The notes beneath the pieces were generated by a model. The model saw nothing but the letters and a program-made list of their open reading frames with translations, had not been told where the DNA came from and searched no databases. Made by a program: the position numbers and the translations under genes. Below, in pieces: positions 8,067 through 18,383 of a DNA stretch of 38,217 nucleotides. The stretch comes from Bacillota bacterium (GTDB lineage: Bacteria > Bacillota > DTU014), in NCBI GenBank assembly GCA_012719595.1, contig JAAYAB010000115.1, positions 1 to 38,217 on the forward strand. The letters are read 5' to 3'. Positions within the stretch are counted from its first letter, which is position 1. Each line of letters starts with the position of its first letter.

Positions 8067-10667
8067 TCAGTCAAACACCAGAGAGGAGCGGTCCGGTCCT
8101 AGGCGAACCAGAATCTCTTTGCCTGCAGACAGCTCGCCCTTGAGGTGCTTGATCGCCAGAGGGTTCTCTACTTCTCTCTGGATAGCTCGTTTGAGCGGCC
8201 TTGCCCCGTACACGGGATCGAATCCGACCTCTATCAAGTAATCCACGACCTCTGGAGCGAACGTGACTTGCAAGCCCCGACTCTCCAGACGCTTTCGCAC
8301 GCGCGAGAGCTGCAGTCCGACTACTTGGCGCAGCTCTTGTTCGCCTAGCGGATTGAACACGATCGTTTCGTCAAGCCTGTTCAAGAACTCAGGCCTGAAG
8401 TGCTGTCTGACCGCGTCCATCACCCGAGAGGTGATAGCCCGTCTGGAATCCTCGTCTCTCGCCAGGGCGTTTTCGCTCAAGAACTGGCTGCCGATGTTGG
8501 ACGTCATGATCAACACGGTGTTCCGGAAATCCACGGTCCTGCCATGGCCGTCGGTGAGCCGTCCGTCGTCGAGCACCTGCAACAGGACGTTGAACACATC
8601 CGAGTGCGCCTTCTCGATTTCGTCGAGCAGTATGACAGAGTAAGGCCTGCGCCTTACTGCCTCTGTCAGCTGGCCGCCTTCTTCGAACCCCACGTACCCG
8701 GGCGGCGCTCCGATCAGGCGAGATACCGAGTGCCGTTCCATGTACTCGCTCATGTCGAGTCGAACCATTGCCCGCTCGTCATCGAACAAGAACTCGGCGA
8801 GCGCTTTCGCCAGCTCCGTCTTGCCGACACCGGTCGGACCCAGGAACATGAACGACCCCAAGGGACGCGACTCGTCCGAAAAGCCTGCCCGAGCCCGCCG
8901 GACTGCGTTGGCGAGGGCTTCTATCGCATGATCCTGGCCGACCACACGCTGCCTCAGCCTGGACTCCATATTGACGAGTTTCTCCATCTCGCCTTCCATC
9001 AGTTTGGTTACAGGAATCCCCGTCCACTTCGCTACGACCTCTGCGATGTCGTCCTCTCCCACTTCTTCCTTGAGCAACTGGCCTCCGACCTGCACATCGG
9101 CCAGTCTGGCATTGGCTTCGGCCATTCTCTTCTCGAGCGCGGGGATCTCACCATACCTTATCTGCGCCACGCGGCCGAGATCTCCCTCTCTCTCACGCTT
9201 CTGTTCCTCGTTTCGCAACTCGTCTATCTGCCGCTTGATCTCCTTGACCTGGCCGATCAGTTCCTTCTCGGCCTTCCACCTCGCGGTCAGAGCATCGCGC
9301 GAGGATTTGAGATTGGCCAACTCCTCGTCGAGCCGCGTCAGTCGCCCCCGCGACTCCTGATCGGACTCCTTCGACAGCGCCTGCCTCTCGATCTCGAGCC
9401 GCATGATCTTCCTCTGGACCTCGTCGATCTCCGCGGGCACGCTGTCGATCTCGATCCTGAGTTTTGAGGCTGCCTCGTCCATCAGGTCGATCGCCTTGTC
9501 GGGCAGGAACCGATCCGTGATGTACCGGCTGGAGAGTCTGGCTGCGGCTACGATCGCCGCGTCCTTGATCTTCACCCCGTGGTGTATCTCATACTTGTCC
9601 TTCAGGCCCCGCAAGATGGCGATCGTGGATTCGACGGACGGCTCTCCGACGTACACCTGCTGGAACCTTCGCTCAAGAGCCGCGTCCTTCTCGACGTACT
9701 TGCGATACTCTTCGAGAGTAGTCGCGCCGACGCAGCGCAGCTCTCCCCTCGCAAGCGCCGGCTTGAGCATGTTGGCGGCGTCGACGGATCCCTCGGCTGC
9801 ACCGGCACCCACGACAGTGTGCAGCTCGTCGATGAACAAGATGATCTCGCCCTCCGCCTGCTGGACGGCGGTCAGGACGGCCTTCAGCCTGTCCTCGAAC
9901 TCACCTCTGTACTTCGCGCCGGCCACCAGAGCGCCGACGTCGAGTACGATCACCCGCTTGCCTCGCAGCCCTTCCGGCACATCGCCTGATATGATGCGCT
10001 GGGCCAGGCCTTCGACTATGGCCGTCTTGCCGACGCCCGGCTCGCCGATGAGCACGGGGTTGTTCTTCGTGCGACGCGACAGAACCTGTATCACCCTGCG
10101 GATCTCGTCGTCCCGGCCTATCACCGGGTCCAACCTGCCCTGGCTGGCCAGCCTGGTCAGATCCCTCCCGTAACGCTCGAGGGCCTCGTACTTGTCCTCC
10201 GGATTCGGGCTGTCGACTCGCTGTGATCCCCTGATGTCGACCAGAGTCCGCAGGACAGAGTCCCTTGTCATGCCATGCTCTCTCAGGACACGGCCTGCAA
10301 AGCCAGCCTTCTCCTCGATTGCCGCAAGAAGCATGTGTTCAGCGCTGATGTACGTATCCTTCAGCGCTTCAGCCTCCTTGGCTGCAGCTTGTAGCAAGTT
10401 GGCCAGCCTCGTAGACATGTACATCTGGCCCCCGTGCCCGTGGACCCTGGGAAGGCCTTCGACGTGTTCCTGCAGAGCTCGATCGATCGGGGTCACGCTG
10501 ACGCCCATCCGCTTGAGCACCGAAGGCACGACCCCTTCCCTCTGCCTCAAGAGAGCAAGGACGAGGTGTTCGACTTCAATCTGTTGCTGACTCAAATCTG
10601 AGGCCATTTCCTGTGCGCCGGCAAGCGCTTCTTGGACTTTTAGCGTCATCTTGTCAAATCTGTTCAT
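8067..10667 (-). CDS. clpB: ATP-dependent chaperone ClpB
   Basis: 866 residues, the usual ClpB length. The domain order is an N-terminal Clp repeat domain (1-145), AAA module 1 with Walker A GEPGVGKT at 208-215 and IDELHT, the ClpB-specific coiled-coil middle domain (about 410-530, rich in Glu/Arg/Lys), AAA module 2 with GPTGVGKT near 607 and LLDEIEKAH, and a C-terminal D2-small domain. The middle domain separates ClpB from ClpA/ClpC, and there is no ClpP-binding loop signature. ClpB threads aggregated proteins through its hexamer with DnaK/DnaJ help. It begins 26 bp after the dnaJ-like gene, consistent with one transcript. No CIRCE or CtsR site was recognised upstream. Confidence 0.97.
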   Translation of the reverse strand: MNRFDKMTLKVQEALAGAQEMASDLSQQQIEVEHLVLALLRQREGVVPSVLKRMGVSVTPIDRALQEHVEGLPRVHGHGGQMYMSTRLANLLQAAAKEAEALKDTYISAEHMLLAAIEEKAGFAGRVLREHGMTRDSVLRTLVDIRGSQRVDSPNPEDKYEALERYGRDLTRLASQGRLDPVIGRDDEIRRVIQVLSRRTKNNPVLIGEPGVGKTAIVEGLAQRIISGDVPEGLRGKRVIVLDVGALVAGAKYRGEFEDRLKAVLTAVQQAEGEIILFIDELHTVVGAGAAEGSVDAANMLKPALARGELRCVGATTLEEYRKYVEKDAALERRFQQVYVGEPSVESTIAILRGLKDKYEIHHGVKIKDAAIVAAARLSSRYITDRFLPDKAIDLMDEAASKLRIEIDSVPAEIDEVQRKIMRLEIERQALSKESDQESRGRLTRLDEELANLKSSRDALTARWKAEKELIGQVKEIKRQIDELRNEEQKREREGDLGRVAQIRYGEIPALEKRMAEANARLADVQVGGQLLKEEVGEDDIAEVVAKWTGIPVTKLMEGEMEKLVNMESRLRQRVVGQDHAIEALANAVRRARAGFSDESRPLGSFMFLGPTGVGKTELAKALAEFLFDDERAMVRLDMSEYMERHSVSRLIGAPPGYVGFEEGGQLTEAVRRRPYSVILLDEIEKAHSDVFNVLLQVLDDGRLTDGHGRTVDFRNTVLIMTSNIGSQFLSENALARDEDSRRAITSRVMDAVRQHFRPEFLNRLDETIVFNPLGEQELRQVVGLQLSRVRKRLESRGLQVTFAPEVVDYLIEVGFDPVYGARPLKRAIQREVENPLAIKHLKGELSAGKEILVRLGPDRSSLVFD

Positions 10668-10693
10668 TGTCTCATCCCTCGATTTTCCTCACA

Positions 10694-11707
10694 TCAGAAA
10701 GCGGAATTGAGGTGTCTCAGCCTCTCGACCAGTGCGGCCGACTCCTCATCAAGCCGCTCTGGGAGGACGATTCTCGGCTTCACGAGTTGGTCGCCCCTTC
10801 GTCCGCCGGTGAGCGACGGCATGCCCTTTCCCCTCAGGCGGAAGACTTCGGTGCCCCTCGTTCCCCTGGGGATCTTCATCTTCACGGGTTTTTCCATTGT
10901 GGGCACCTCTATCTCGCCGCCCAGCACGGCATCTGAAACCCGCAGCGGCACCTCACTCACTATGTCATCGCCCTCTAGTCTGAACTGATCATCGCGCAGC
11001 AGGCGGATCTTCAGATACACCGGCGGGCCGTCCTTCCCGTACGGGCGCACTCTCACTCTCGAGCCGTCCCGGACTCCTGCGGGGATCTTCACTTCGATTG
11101 TCTTGCTCTCCTGGCCGCCCTCGAGTGCCTGCAGAGCGAGCCGCTTTGACGTCCCGGAGTACGCTTCGCGGAGAGTGACCGATACTTCCACTTCCGCGGA
11201 GGCCTGGGTTGGTCCGAAGTCGCTGTACGAACCGCGTGAGCCGGCCGGCCTCTTCTGACGGAATCGCTCGTCTGACGCAAAACCGTTGAAAGGCCTTCCG
11301 CGGCCCGCGAACGGGTCGCCTCCGAACATGTCGAATATGTTCGAGCTGCCGAAGAACATCCTGAAGAAGTCGCTGAAGCCGTCCGCGTCGCCGTGAGACC
11401 TGAACGTGTAGGTCCGCCCCTGCGCAAACGGCTCGCCCTCCTGCTGCGAGAACCAGCTCCTGAAGATGTCCTCAGCATGGTCTGAGTCCCAGTTGCGTCC
11501 CAGTGAATCATATCTCTCCCGCTTCTTCGGATCGGACAGGACCTCGTAAGCTTCCTGCACACGCTTGAATTTCTCAGTTGCGTCCTTGTCATCCCGGTTC
11601 ATGTCCGGATGGTACTTCCGTGCAAGCTTGCGATATGCAGACCGAATCTCCTTCTGAGTGGCGTTCCTGTCTACCCCGAGAATCTCGTAGTAGTCAGTGA
11701 ATCTCAC
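10694..11707 (-). CDS. DnaJ/CbpA-type J-domain co-chaperone (type II)
   Basis: 337 residues from a GTG start with AGAGGTG upstream. The J domain covers residues 4-70 with the HPD triad at 33-35, which stimulates DnaK ATPase. A Gly/Phe-rich stretch (about 110-155) follows, then two DnaJ C-terminal beta domains, with [12 protein letters not shown] and [12 protein letters not shown] as their conserved turns. The four CxxCxGxG zinc repeats of canonical DnaJ are absent, which makes this a CbpA/DnaJ-class B protein. It is first in a two-gene unit with clpB, so it likely supplies the J-protein for ClpB-DnaK disaggregation. No dnaK, grpE or hrcA is in the window. Confidence 0.92.
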   Translation of the reverse strand: MRFTDYYEILGVDRNATQKEIRSAYRKLARKYHPDMNRDDKDATEKFKRVQEAYEVLSDPKKRERYDSLGRNWDSDHAEDIFRSWFSQQEGEPFAQGRTYTFRSHGDADGFSDFFRMFFGSSNIFDMFGGDPFAGRGRPFNGFASDERFRQKRPAGSRGSYSDFGPTQASAEVEVSVTLREAYSGTSKRLALQALEGGQESKTIEVKIPAGVRDGSRVRVRPYGKDGPPVYLKIRLLRDDQFRLEGDDIVSEVPLRVSDAVLGGEIEVPTMEKPVKMKIPRGTRGTEVFRLRGKGMPSLTGGRRGDQLVKPRIVLPERLDEESAALVERLRHLNSAF

Positions 11708-11772
11708 AGTGGTTCACCTCTGAAGCCCCACGTCTTGACCATGCAATTCGTGCCAATCAGATTCCGTACACA

Positions 11773-11801
11773 ATTCTACGGCAAAAGTCAGTACAGGTCA
11801 A
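11773..11801 (-). promoter_or_regulatory. Sigma-A promoter of the dnaJ-like/clpB unit
   Basis: On the minus strand TTGACC (11801-11796), a 17-bp spacer and TAGAAT (11778-11773). Start of transcription would be near 11766, about 60 nt ahead of the GTG at 11707. No CIRCE-like inverted repeat overlaps it. A second, weaker pair TTGCCG/TCTGAT lies a little downstream. Confidence 0.7.
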
Positions 11802-11966
11802 ACCCTTTTGCATACAGCCAGACAGCGCCTAAGCCGCGCTGCCGGCCCCGCAAGCCGTGCAGAAGGAATAAAAGACTCTGCAGGCGAAATATGTAGGCTG
11901 GGACTCCAAAATAAAACGTAGTCGACGAAGTTGGGGTCAACTCAATGAGTCAGGAGGTACACCCGT

Positions 11967-12947
11967 ATGAAGCCGTTTAAGCTCGTGTGTGTCTTAGGTC
12001 TGGTTGGCCTGCTGCTACTGAGCCCCGCAGCAGCGACTGCAGCAATGAAGGTGGCCATGGTCACCGACATAGGCGGCCTTGGCGATCAGTCTTTCAACGA
12101 TGCAGCATATGCAGGATTGAAGATGCTGGAGGCGGAGTATGGAGTAGAGATAAAAGTAGTTGAATCCAGCAGAATGGAAGACTACGTCCCGAATCTCACT
12201 TCTCTCGTCAATCAGGGTTTCGACATGGTATGGGCGGTCGGCTTCCTCATGAGCGAGGCGCTCACTCAGGTCGCAGCCGAGTTCCCGAACAGCCACTTCG
12301 GGATCATCGACGCTGAGGTCTCGGCTCCAAACGTGGTGTCCGTACTGTTCAAGGAGGAAGAGGGTTCGTTCCTCGTTGGACTCGTAGCCGGAGCAGAGAC
12401 AGAGAAGAACCGCGTCGGCTTTGTGGGCGGCATGGAGTTCCCGCTCATCAAGAAGTTTGAGGCCGGTTACAAGGCAGGAGTCAAAGCCGCCAATCCGAAG
12501 GCCACGGTCAGGTCTGCTTATTCCGGCAGCTTCGACGACCCAGCCAAGGGCAAGGAACTCGCCATAGCCCAGTTCATGCTCGGTGCGGACATAGTGTACC
12601 ACGCAGCGGGCGCCACCGGACTCGGCGTTATCGAAGCCGCCCAATCCCGAGGCGCCGACAGGTATGCCATCGGCGTCGACATGTGCCAGCACCACCTTGC
12701 GCCCGACAACGTGATTACCTGCATGATCAAGCGAGTTGACCTGGGAGTGTTCGAAGGAACCAAGGCGTTGATCGAGGGCAACTTCGTCGGACGCACCCTC
12801 ATCCTGGGTCTGAAGGAGAACGGTGTCGGAATATGTGACATTTCAAAGCAGTCGCTGAGTGCGAGCACTCTCGCTCTGGTCGAGGAGTATAGCTCGAAGA
12901 TCATTTCCGGTGCGCTCGTGGTCCCGACCGATCCGACGGGGCTCTAA
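11967..12947 (+). CDS. BMP-family substrate-binding protein of a nucleoside ABC importer
   Basis: 326 residues; ATG preceded by AGGAGGT. An N-terminal signal sequence ends near residue 26 (AAATAA), and the mature domain starts MKVAMVTDIGGLGDQSFNDAAY, the hallmark BMP/PnrA opening in which the Asp and Phe-Asn contact the nucleoside. The GFVGGMEFPLIKKFEAGYKAGV-type hinge and the late VDMCQHH region are also typical. Family members (PnrA, BmpA, YufN) bind purine nucleosides outside the membrane. Unlike most Gram-positive relatives there is no lipobox: the only Cys of the leader (residue 8) is too close to the N-terminus. It heads a four-gene importer, with a terminator-like hairpin after it. I see no clear promoter or riboswitch in the 165 bp upstream. 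Confidence 0.92.
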   Translation: MKPFKLVCVLGLVGLLLLSPAAATAAMKVAMVTDIGGLGDQSFNDAAYAGLKMLEAEYGVEIKVVESSRMEDYVPNLTSLVNQGFDMVWAVGFLMSEALTQVAAEFPNSHFGIIDAEVSAPNVVSVLFKEEEGSFLVGLVAGAETEKNRVGFVGGMEFPLIKKFEAGYKAGVKAANPKATVRSAYSGSFDDPAKGKELAIAQFMLGADIVYHAAGATGLGVIEAAQSRGADRYAIGVDMCQHHLAPDNVITCMIKRVDLGVFEGTKALIEGNFVGRTLILGLKENGVGICDISKQSLSASTLALVEEYSSKIISGALVVPTDPTGL

Positions 12948-13018
12948 TCGGGAACACCGCATTACACTTGACGAATATCACTGCAGCCGCTGCGATGGCG
13001 GCAGTTGAGACGGCAGAA

Positions 13019-13048
13019 GGTGCGCTGGCTCTTGCCAGCCACCTTTTT
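13019..13048 (+). terminator. Intercistronic terminator/attenuator after the binding-protein gene
   Basis: GGTG, a bulged C, then GCTGGC (13024-13029), a TCTT loop, GCCAGC (13034-13039), CACC and TTTTT (13044-13048). Lying between the binding-protein and ATPase genes of one transporter, it would let only part of the transcription continue, giving excess binding protein over membrane components. Confidence 0.8.
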
Positions 13049-13068
13049 GCTGAAACCGGAGGGTTGAG

Positions 13069-14646
13069 GTGATCGCGCCGATGTCCAGATCGTTAAGTGA
13101 CCACAGCGATATCATCCTTCAAATGAAGCAAATCACGAAGCGTTTCGGGGAACTGCTCGCAAACGATCACATCGACTTCGAGGTCCGCCGCGGCGAAATC
13201 CATGCTCTGCTCGGGGAGAACGGCGCAGGCAAGACGACGCTGATGAAGATCCTGTATGGCCTGTTTTCTGCAGATGAAGGGGAGATCCGCATAGACGGTA
13301 AGACCGCGACGATCACCTCCCCTCGTGACGCCATCAACCGCCGAATAGGTATGGTTCACCAGCACTTCATGCTGGTTCCGGCGTTCACTGTCGCGGAAAA
13401 CATAATCCTCGGATCAGAGCCTGCCCGCCATTGGATGTTCGTTGACAGCCGGGAAGCCGCAGAACGAGTCAAGAGGCTCTCCGAACAGTATGGTCTGAGA
13501 GTGGACGCCGACGCCTTGGTGAGCGACATCTCTGTCGGGATGCAGCAGCGCGTCGAGATACTCAAGGCGCTGTACCGCGACGCAGACCTGCTGATTCTGG
13601 ATGAGCCCACATCGGTCCTGACTCCACAGGAGACCGCGGAGCTCGGAGCCACGCTTCGAGAGCTCACCAGCAGAGGCAAGTCCGTCGTATTCATAACCCA
13701 CAAGCTCAGAGAGGTTATGCAGTTCTGCGACCGAGTCACCGTGATTCGCAGAGGCAGGAAGATCGGAACCCTCGACACTGCAGACACCGATCCGGACGAG
13801 CTTGCATCGATGATGGTCGGCCGAGCGGTTTCGATGACGGTCTCGAAGAGCGCTTCCTCTCCAGGCGATGAGGTGCTAGCCGTCAACAACGTGTACGCTC
13901 GAGACTCAAGAGGTGTAGAGGCCCTGCGGGGACTGTCGCTCTCGGTGCGTGCCGGCGAGGTGCTCGGCGTAGCCGGAGTCGAGGGCAACGGCCAGTCCGA
14001 GCTTGTCGAAGTGATTGCAGGACTGCGAAGGGTCGATTCAGGCGACATCATACTTGGGGGCGTATCGATAGCGAACATGCGCCCGAAAGACATCCTCCGC
14101 ATGGGCGTGTCGCATGTCCCTGAAGACCGGCAGCGACGCGGCCTGATACTCGACTTCACTGTATGGGAAAACATGATACTTCAGATCTTTGATCAGCCTC
14201 CCCACTCGAGAGGGCTGCTGCTCCAACCAAAGCAGAGCAAGGAATCCTGTTACAGTCTGGCGAGTGAGTTCGACGTCAGGCCGCTCGACCTTGAGATGCG
14301 GGCTGGGAGCCTGTCCGGAGGCAACCAGCAGCGGCTGGTCCTCGCGAGGGAGCTCGGGCGCAGACCGAGGCTGCTCATCGTGTCTCAGCCAACTCGAGGG
14401 CTTGACGTGGGAGCAATCGAGTTCGTCCACCAGAGGATCATCGAAGAGAGGGATCAGGGCACAGCCGTGCTACTCATCTCTCTGGACCTGGACGAGATCC
14501 TGTCCTTGTCCGACCGCATCGCAGTCATTTTCGAGGGCAGGATTGCAGGAACAGTTGATCCAGCCTCCACTACAGAGGAAGAGCTCGGCTTGATGATGAC
14601 AGGAGGCACGACAAGCCGGTCGAAGGAGGTGTCGAGTGCTTGGTAG
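13069..14646 (+). CDS. Nucleoside ABC importer ATPase with two nucleotide-binding domains
   Basis: 525 residues from a GTG with GGAGGG 5 bp upstream. The first ABC domain has Walker A GENGAGKT at 49-56, a Q-loop at HQHF, the signature ISVGMQQRV and Walker B LLILDEPTS. The second domain has the modified Walker A GVEGNGQSE usual for the RbsA/YufO group and the signature LSGGNQQRL, with Walker B LLIVSQPTRGLD, in which the DE pair is replaced by SQ. The second site is therefore expected to be weak or inactive in hydrolysis, as is common in this family. The gene drives the two permeases that follow and overlaps the first by 7 bp. Confidence 0.93.
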   Translation: MIAPMSRSLSDHSDIILQMKQITKRFGELLANDHIDFEVRRGEIHALLGENGAGKTTLMKILYGLFSADEGEIRIDGKTATITSPRDAINRRIGMVHQHFMLVPAFTVAENIILGSEPARHWMFVDSREAAERVKRLSEQYGLRVDADALVSDISVGMQQRVEILKALYRDADLLILDEPTSVLTPQETAELGATLRELTSRGKSVVFITHKLREVMQFCDRVTVIRRGRKIGTLDTADTDPDELASMMVGRAVSMTVSKSASSPGDEVLAVNNVYARDSRGVEALRGLSLSVRAGEVLGVAGVEGNGQSELVEVIAGLRRVDSGDIILGGVSIANMRPKDILRMGVSHVPEDRQRRGLILDFTVWENMILQIFDQPPHSRGLLLQPKQSKESCYSLASEFDVRPLDLEMRAGSLSGGNQQRLVLARELGRRPRLLIVSQPTRGLDVGAIEFVHQRIIEERDQGTAVLLISLDLDEILSLSDRIAVIFEGRIAGTVDPASTTEEELGLMMTGGTTSRSKEVSSAW

Positions 14647-15755
14647 CTGGAGCAAAACGACTTGCAAGGAATGCAGTAGGAGCAGTAGCCGTACCTGCCG
14701 TGGCGATCGCGACTGCTCTGATCATCGGCGCGATCATCGTGTGGCGCTCGGGTGAGAACCCTCTGGTAGCATACTCCTCGCTCCTCACCGGCGCATTTGG
14801 CAGCCGTTCAGGCCTAGGCGAGAGCATAGTGTATACGACTCCCCTGATTCTTACCGGCTTGTCCGTGGCACTGGCTTTCCGCTGCGGCCTGTTCAACATA
14901 GGCGCAGAGGGACAGTACATCGTAGGAATGACAGCCTCTGCCTGGGCCGGTTACGCCTTCACCGGACTCCCTGCCTTCCTGCACGTTCCGATTACAGTAA
15001 TGACGGGTGCGGCCGCTGGAGCGGCTTGGGCTGCAATCCCCGGCGCGCTCAAGGCCAGACTAGGCGTGCATGAAGTGATCAACACCATCATGATGAACCA
15101 CATCGCGATCTACTTCACTCACTATCTGGTCATGGGACCGCTTCTTGCGCCTCCAGGCAACAGCCCGATGACGAGACCCATAGCAGACACCGCCAAGCTG
15201 CAACGGATGTTCGGAATGGGCCGACTGCACGCTGGGATAATAGTGGCGCTACTCGCTGCTGTCGTCGTGTACTACCTCCTGTGGAAGACCACAACAGGGT
15301 ATCAGATACGGGCTGTCGGCCTCAACCAGGATGCTGCAAGATACGGTGGCATCAACCCGACAAAGAGCATGGTCATCGCTATGTCCATAAGCGGCGCGCT
15401 CGCCGGGATGGCAGGAGCTGTCCAGATCCAGGGCCTGCAGTACCGGTTCCTCGATCTGTTCGGTTTCCCGGGGCACGGGTTCGACGGCATTGCAGTCGCT
15501 CTGCTTGGCCAGAATCATCCCGTCGGAATAGTCTTGTCTGCTCTGCTGTTCGGATCGCTGGCCAGCGGCTCGATGCAGATGCAGAGCGTAGCAGGAATTC
15601 CGAAAGACCTGGTAGGGATCATTCAGGCCATCATCATCTTCTTCGTCGCTGCCGACCAGATCATACGGAGGGCGATCCGCCTCCGCCTGCCGGGCAAAAC
15701 CGCAGCGACTGCCCTGAAGGGAGGGACGATCAGTGGATCTGGAGATGCTGTCTAG
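14640..15755 (+). CDS. Nucleoside ABC importer permease, first subunit
   Basis: 371 residues, starting at TTG 14640 inside the end of the ATPase gene, with GGAGGTG at 8-nt spacing; no ATG would serve as well. Eight to ten hydrophobic segments begin at about residue 12. Landmarks of the BPD_transp_2 family are [20 protein letters not shown] (the conserved GxFNIGxEG loop) and [13 protein letters not shown], with the EAA-like contact region near the middle. Together with the second permease it forms the heteromeric channel of a BMP-type (YufP/NupP-like) purine-nucleoside importer. Confidence 0.92.
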   Translation: MVAGAKRLARNAVGAVAVPAVAIATALIIGAIIVWRSGENPLVAYSSLLTGAFGSRSGLGESIVYTTPLILTGLSVALAFRCGLFNIGAEGQYIVGMTASAWAGYAFTGLPAFLHVPITVMTGAAAGAAWAAIPGALKARLGVHEVINTIMMNHIAIYFTHYLVMGPLLAPPGNSPMTRPIADTAKLQRMFGMGRLHAGIIVALLAAVVVYYLLWKTTTGYQIRAVGLNQDAARYGGINPTKSMVIAMSISGALAGMAGAVQIQGLQYRFLDLFGFPGHGFDGIAVALLGQNHPVGIVLSALLFGSLASGSMQMQSVAGIPKDLVGIIQAIIIFFVAADQIIRRAIRLRLPGKTAATALKGGTISGSGDAV

Positions 15756-16674
15756 TATGCTCGTCCTCCTATTCGTAACCACGATTCGCCTGGCCACCCC
15801 GTTGATCTTTGCTGCTCTGGGCGGGATGTTCTCCGAGCGCTCGGGTGTGGTCAACATCGCGCTCGAAGGGATCATGCTGTTCGGCGCGTTCTTCGGAATG
15901 CTCGGATCCTACTACACCCACAACCCCTGGGTGGGGTTGTTGTCCGGGATGGCTGCAGGCGGGATCATCGCGCTCATGCACGCAGTGGTGTCAGTCGGCT
16001 TCCGGGGCAATCAGGTCGTCAGCGGAGTCGCCATAAACATCCTTGCGACCGCGGGCACAGGATTCATGATGGAGCGCATCTTCGGGCGCGCCGGTCAGTC
16101 GCCGCGGATCGCGGGGCTGGGAGAGTGGAGCATCCCCGTCGTGAGGGACATCCCGTTCGTCGGCGAAGTGATCGGCTCGCATACTCCCCCAGTGTACATG
16201 GCCCTAGCTGCTGTGGTCATCTCGCACATCGTCGTTTTCAAGACCGTGTGGGGACTCAGACTGCGATCAGTTGGCGAACACCCGGAGGCAGCCGAGACAG
16301 TCGGAATAAACGTGTACCTATGCAGGTACGTAGCGGTCACGATCAGCGGGGTGCTGGGAGGGATAGGTGGAGCGACTCTGTCGCTCGGCATGCTCAATTC
16401 GTTCGTCGAGGGGATGAGCAGCGGCAAGGGATTCATCGCTCTCGCAGCACTGGTTTTCGGGAAGTGGAAGCCTGTTGGAGTGCTCATTGCGTGTCTGCTG
16501 TTCGGCTTTGCAGACGCCCTTCAGACCCAGGCTCAGATCATAGGCTTTGACCTCGTGCCGAGGGAGGTACTCCTGATGCTCCCCTACTTGCTCACAATGC
16601 TCGCCCTGGCGGGAGTCGTCGGGAAGTCAGTTGCTCCGGCTGCGAGCGGTATCCCGTACGAGGGCCGCAAGTGA
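15733..16674 (+). CDS. Nucleoside ABC importer permease, second subunit
   Basis: 313 residues from GTG 15733 behind GGGAGGG, overlapping the previous permease by 23 bp. It has around eight hydrophobic segments, with [20 protein letters not shown] near the start, the BPD_transp_2 loop of the YufQ/NupQ branch. [19 protein letters not shown] and a [19 protein letters not shown] cytoplasmic coupling loop are also typical. It completes the importer. It converges on nadE with only 3 bp between the stop codons and no terminator hairpin of its own. Confidence 0.92.
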   Translation: MDLEMLSSMLVLLFVTTIRLATPLIFAALGGMFSERSGVVNIALEGIMLFGAFFGMLGSYYTHNPWVGLLSGMAAGGIIALMHAVVSVGFRGNQVVSGVAINILATAGTGFMMERIFGRAGQSPRIAGLGEWSIPVVRDIPFVGEVIGSHTPPVYMALAAVVISHIVVFKTVWGLRLRSVGEHPEAAETVGINVYLCRYVAVTISGVLGGIGGATLSLGMLNSFVEGMSSGKGFIALAALVFGKWKPVGVLIACLLFGFADALQTQAQIIGFDLVPREVLLMLPYLLTMLALAGVVGKSVAPAASGIPYEGRK

Positions 16675-16677
16675 GGG

Positions 16678-18366
16678 CTACACGGCTTCGAAGCCCAGGC
16701 GTGGCTGTGCCTGACCATGGCTATCGGCCTGCCGGTAGCTCGCGGCTATCGGCATTCGTCTGCCGATCCCGAACGCCTTGGCCGTCACCCTGAGGCCGGG
16801 TGCAGCCTGTCTTCGTTTGTGCTCGTTGCGGTCTACACGGTCGGCAACCCAGCGAACCACTTCGCTGTCGAATCCGCGCGCGACGATCTCATCGGGCGAC
16901 AGGCCTTCCTCTACGTAGTAGCGCAGTATCTCGTCCAGGACAGGATACGGCGGCAGAGTGTCCTGATCAAATTGCCCTGGCCGAAGCTCTGCTGACGGCG
17001 CCTTGTCGATTACCGCCTGCGGTATGACCTCCGACGCCCTGTTGACGTATCGCGCCAGGTCGTAAACAAGGGTCTTCGGCACGTCCGCCAACACCGCGAG
17101 CCCTCCGCACATATCTCCGTAGAGCGTGCAGTAGCCCACAGCCAGTTCGCTCTTGTTGCCTGCAGACAGCGCGAGATAACCGAACTTGTTCGAGAACGCC
17201 ATGACGATGTTGCCTCTTATCCTGGCCTGTATGTTCTCCTCGGTGATATCCTCCGGCAGTCCTGCGAAGTGATCGTTCAACACACTCAGATAGACATCAT
17301 GGATACCGTTAATCGGAATCTCCCTGAACTCGATCCCGAGCCTCTTTGCGAGTTCCTTCGAGTCTTCAACGCTGCCTTCCGACGAAAACCGGGAAGGCAT
17401 GGTGATTCCAAGCACATTGCTCGGTCCCAGCGCCTCAGCTGCAAGGCAGCAGACCAGCGATGAATCGATTCCGCCAGACAAGCCGAGGACCGCCTTCTTG
17501 AAGCCACACTTGCGAGCGTAGTCTCTGATCCCCATGACCAGCGCATCGTGAACCGACTCGACTCGCTTCTGGGGCCGGTAGTCTATCGGCTCGGTGTCCG
17601 CGGATGTATCGACTATCTCAGTCCACTCCGTGAACGAGGGCCCAAGAGCCACAAGATCGCCGTCGCGGGAGAACGCCATGCTCCTGCCGTCGAACAGCAG
17701 CTCGTCGTTGCCGCCAACCTGGTTGACATAGATAAAGGGCGTACTGTGCCTTATCGCGTGGTTTCTAATCAGGTTGTAGCGGATCCTTTCCTTCCCCATG
17801 CTGAAGGGTGAAGCCGAGATGTTGACGAACAGGCTGGCACCCTGCTCAGCAAGCTGCTGAACCGGGTCCACTGGGCAGTGCGAACCTTTCTGCCCCCTCA
17901 GAAGGTCGGCCCATGCGTCCTCGCACACGGTTATACCGAGCTTCTCGCCTCTATGCTCGACAGTCGCAACTCCGCTGCCGGGGTCGAAGTGTCTCTTCTC
18001 GTCAAATACGTCGTAGTTCGGCAGCAACGTCTTGGCCTGACGAAACGCGATGCACCCATCGACTGCCAGCAGCGCTGCGTTGAGGAGACGCCCGCTCCGG
18101 GCGTCGCGATAGGGTGCGCCGAACACGACAGCGCACCCGTGCATATCCTTCGAGGCTCTCCCTATGGCCTCAACAGCCCCTTGCACCTCGTCGATCAGCC
18201 ACTCTCTGTCAAGCAGATCTCTCGGCGGATAGCCCATGACTGACATCTCAGGGAACACGACAAGATCAGACCTGCTCGACATGTCGGCGGCCGCGTTGAC
18301 GATCCGCGTGGAGTTGCCTTCGATATCCCCCACGACGGGGTTCATCTGAACAAGAGCTACCTTCAT
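16678..18366 (-). CDS. nadE: Glutamine-dependent NAD+ synthetase
   Basis: 562 residues. The N-terminal nitrilase-type glutaminase domain (1-260) shows its Glu-Lys-Cys triad as E40 (VVFPE), K112 (RQAKTLLPNYDVFDE) and C148 (GITVCEDAW). The C-terminal synthetase (from about 275) has the PP-loop SGGIDSS at 297-303. It therefore uses glutamine as nitrogen donor to amidate nicotinate adenine dinucleotide, the last step of NAD synthesis, in the cytoplasm. The length is that of the two-domain bacterial form. It starts 17 bp after prs, so the two are probably co-transcribed; GAGGAGG lies rather far (12 nt) from the ATG. Confidence 0.96.
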   Translation of the reverse strand: MKVALVQMNPVVGDIEGNSTRIVNAAADMSSRSDLVVFPEMSVMGYPPRDLLDREWLIDEVQGAVEAIGRASKDMHGCAVVFGAPYRDARSGRLLNAALLAVDGCIAFRQAKTLLPNYDVFDEKRHFDPGSGVATVEHRGEKLGITVCEDAWADLLRGQKGSHCPVDPVQQLAEQGASLFVNISASPFSMGKERIRYNLIRNHAIRHSTPFIYVNQVGGNDELLFDGRSMAFSRDGDLVALGPSFTEWTEIVDTSADTEPIDYRPQKRVESVHDALVMGIRDYARKCGFKKAVLGLSGGIDSSLVCCLAAEALGPSNVLGITMPSRFSSEGSVEDSKELAKRLGIEFREIPINGIHDVYLSVLNDHFAGLPEDITEENIQARIRGNIVMAFSNKFGYLALSAGNKSELAVGYCTLYGDMCGGLAVLADVPKTLVYDLARYVNRASEVIPQAVIDKAPSAELRPGQFDQDTLPPYPVLDEILRYYVEEGLSPDEIVARGFDSEVVRWVADRVDRNEHKRRQAAPGLRVTAKAFGIGRRMPIAASYRQADSHGQAQPRLGFEAV

Positions 18367-18383
18367 ATGCGGTGGCGGCCTCC

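Noticed and set aside
8400-9467. Long open frame on the plus strand opposite clpB
   Set aside because: It lies entirely antisense to an intact, strongly conserved clpB; the translation is rich in His, Leu and Arg with no domain, as expected for a shadow frame in high-G+C DNA.
11708-11966. CIRCE element or purine riboswitch between the dnaJ-like gene and the BMP gene
   Set aside because: No TTAGCACTC-N9-GAGTGCTAA repeat and no purine-aptamer core was found; only the sigma-A promoter could be supported.
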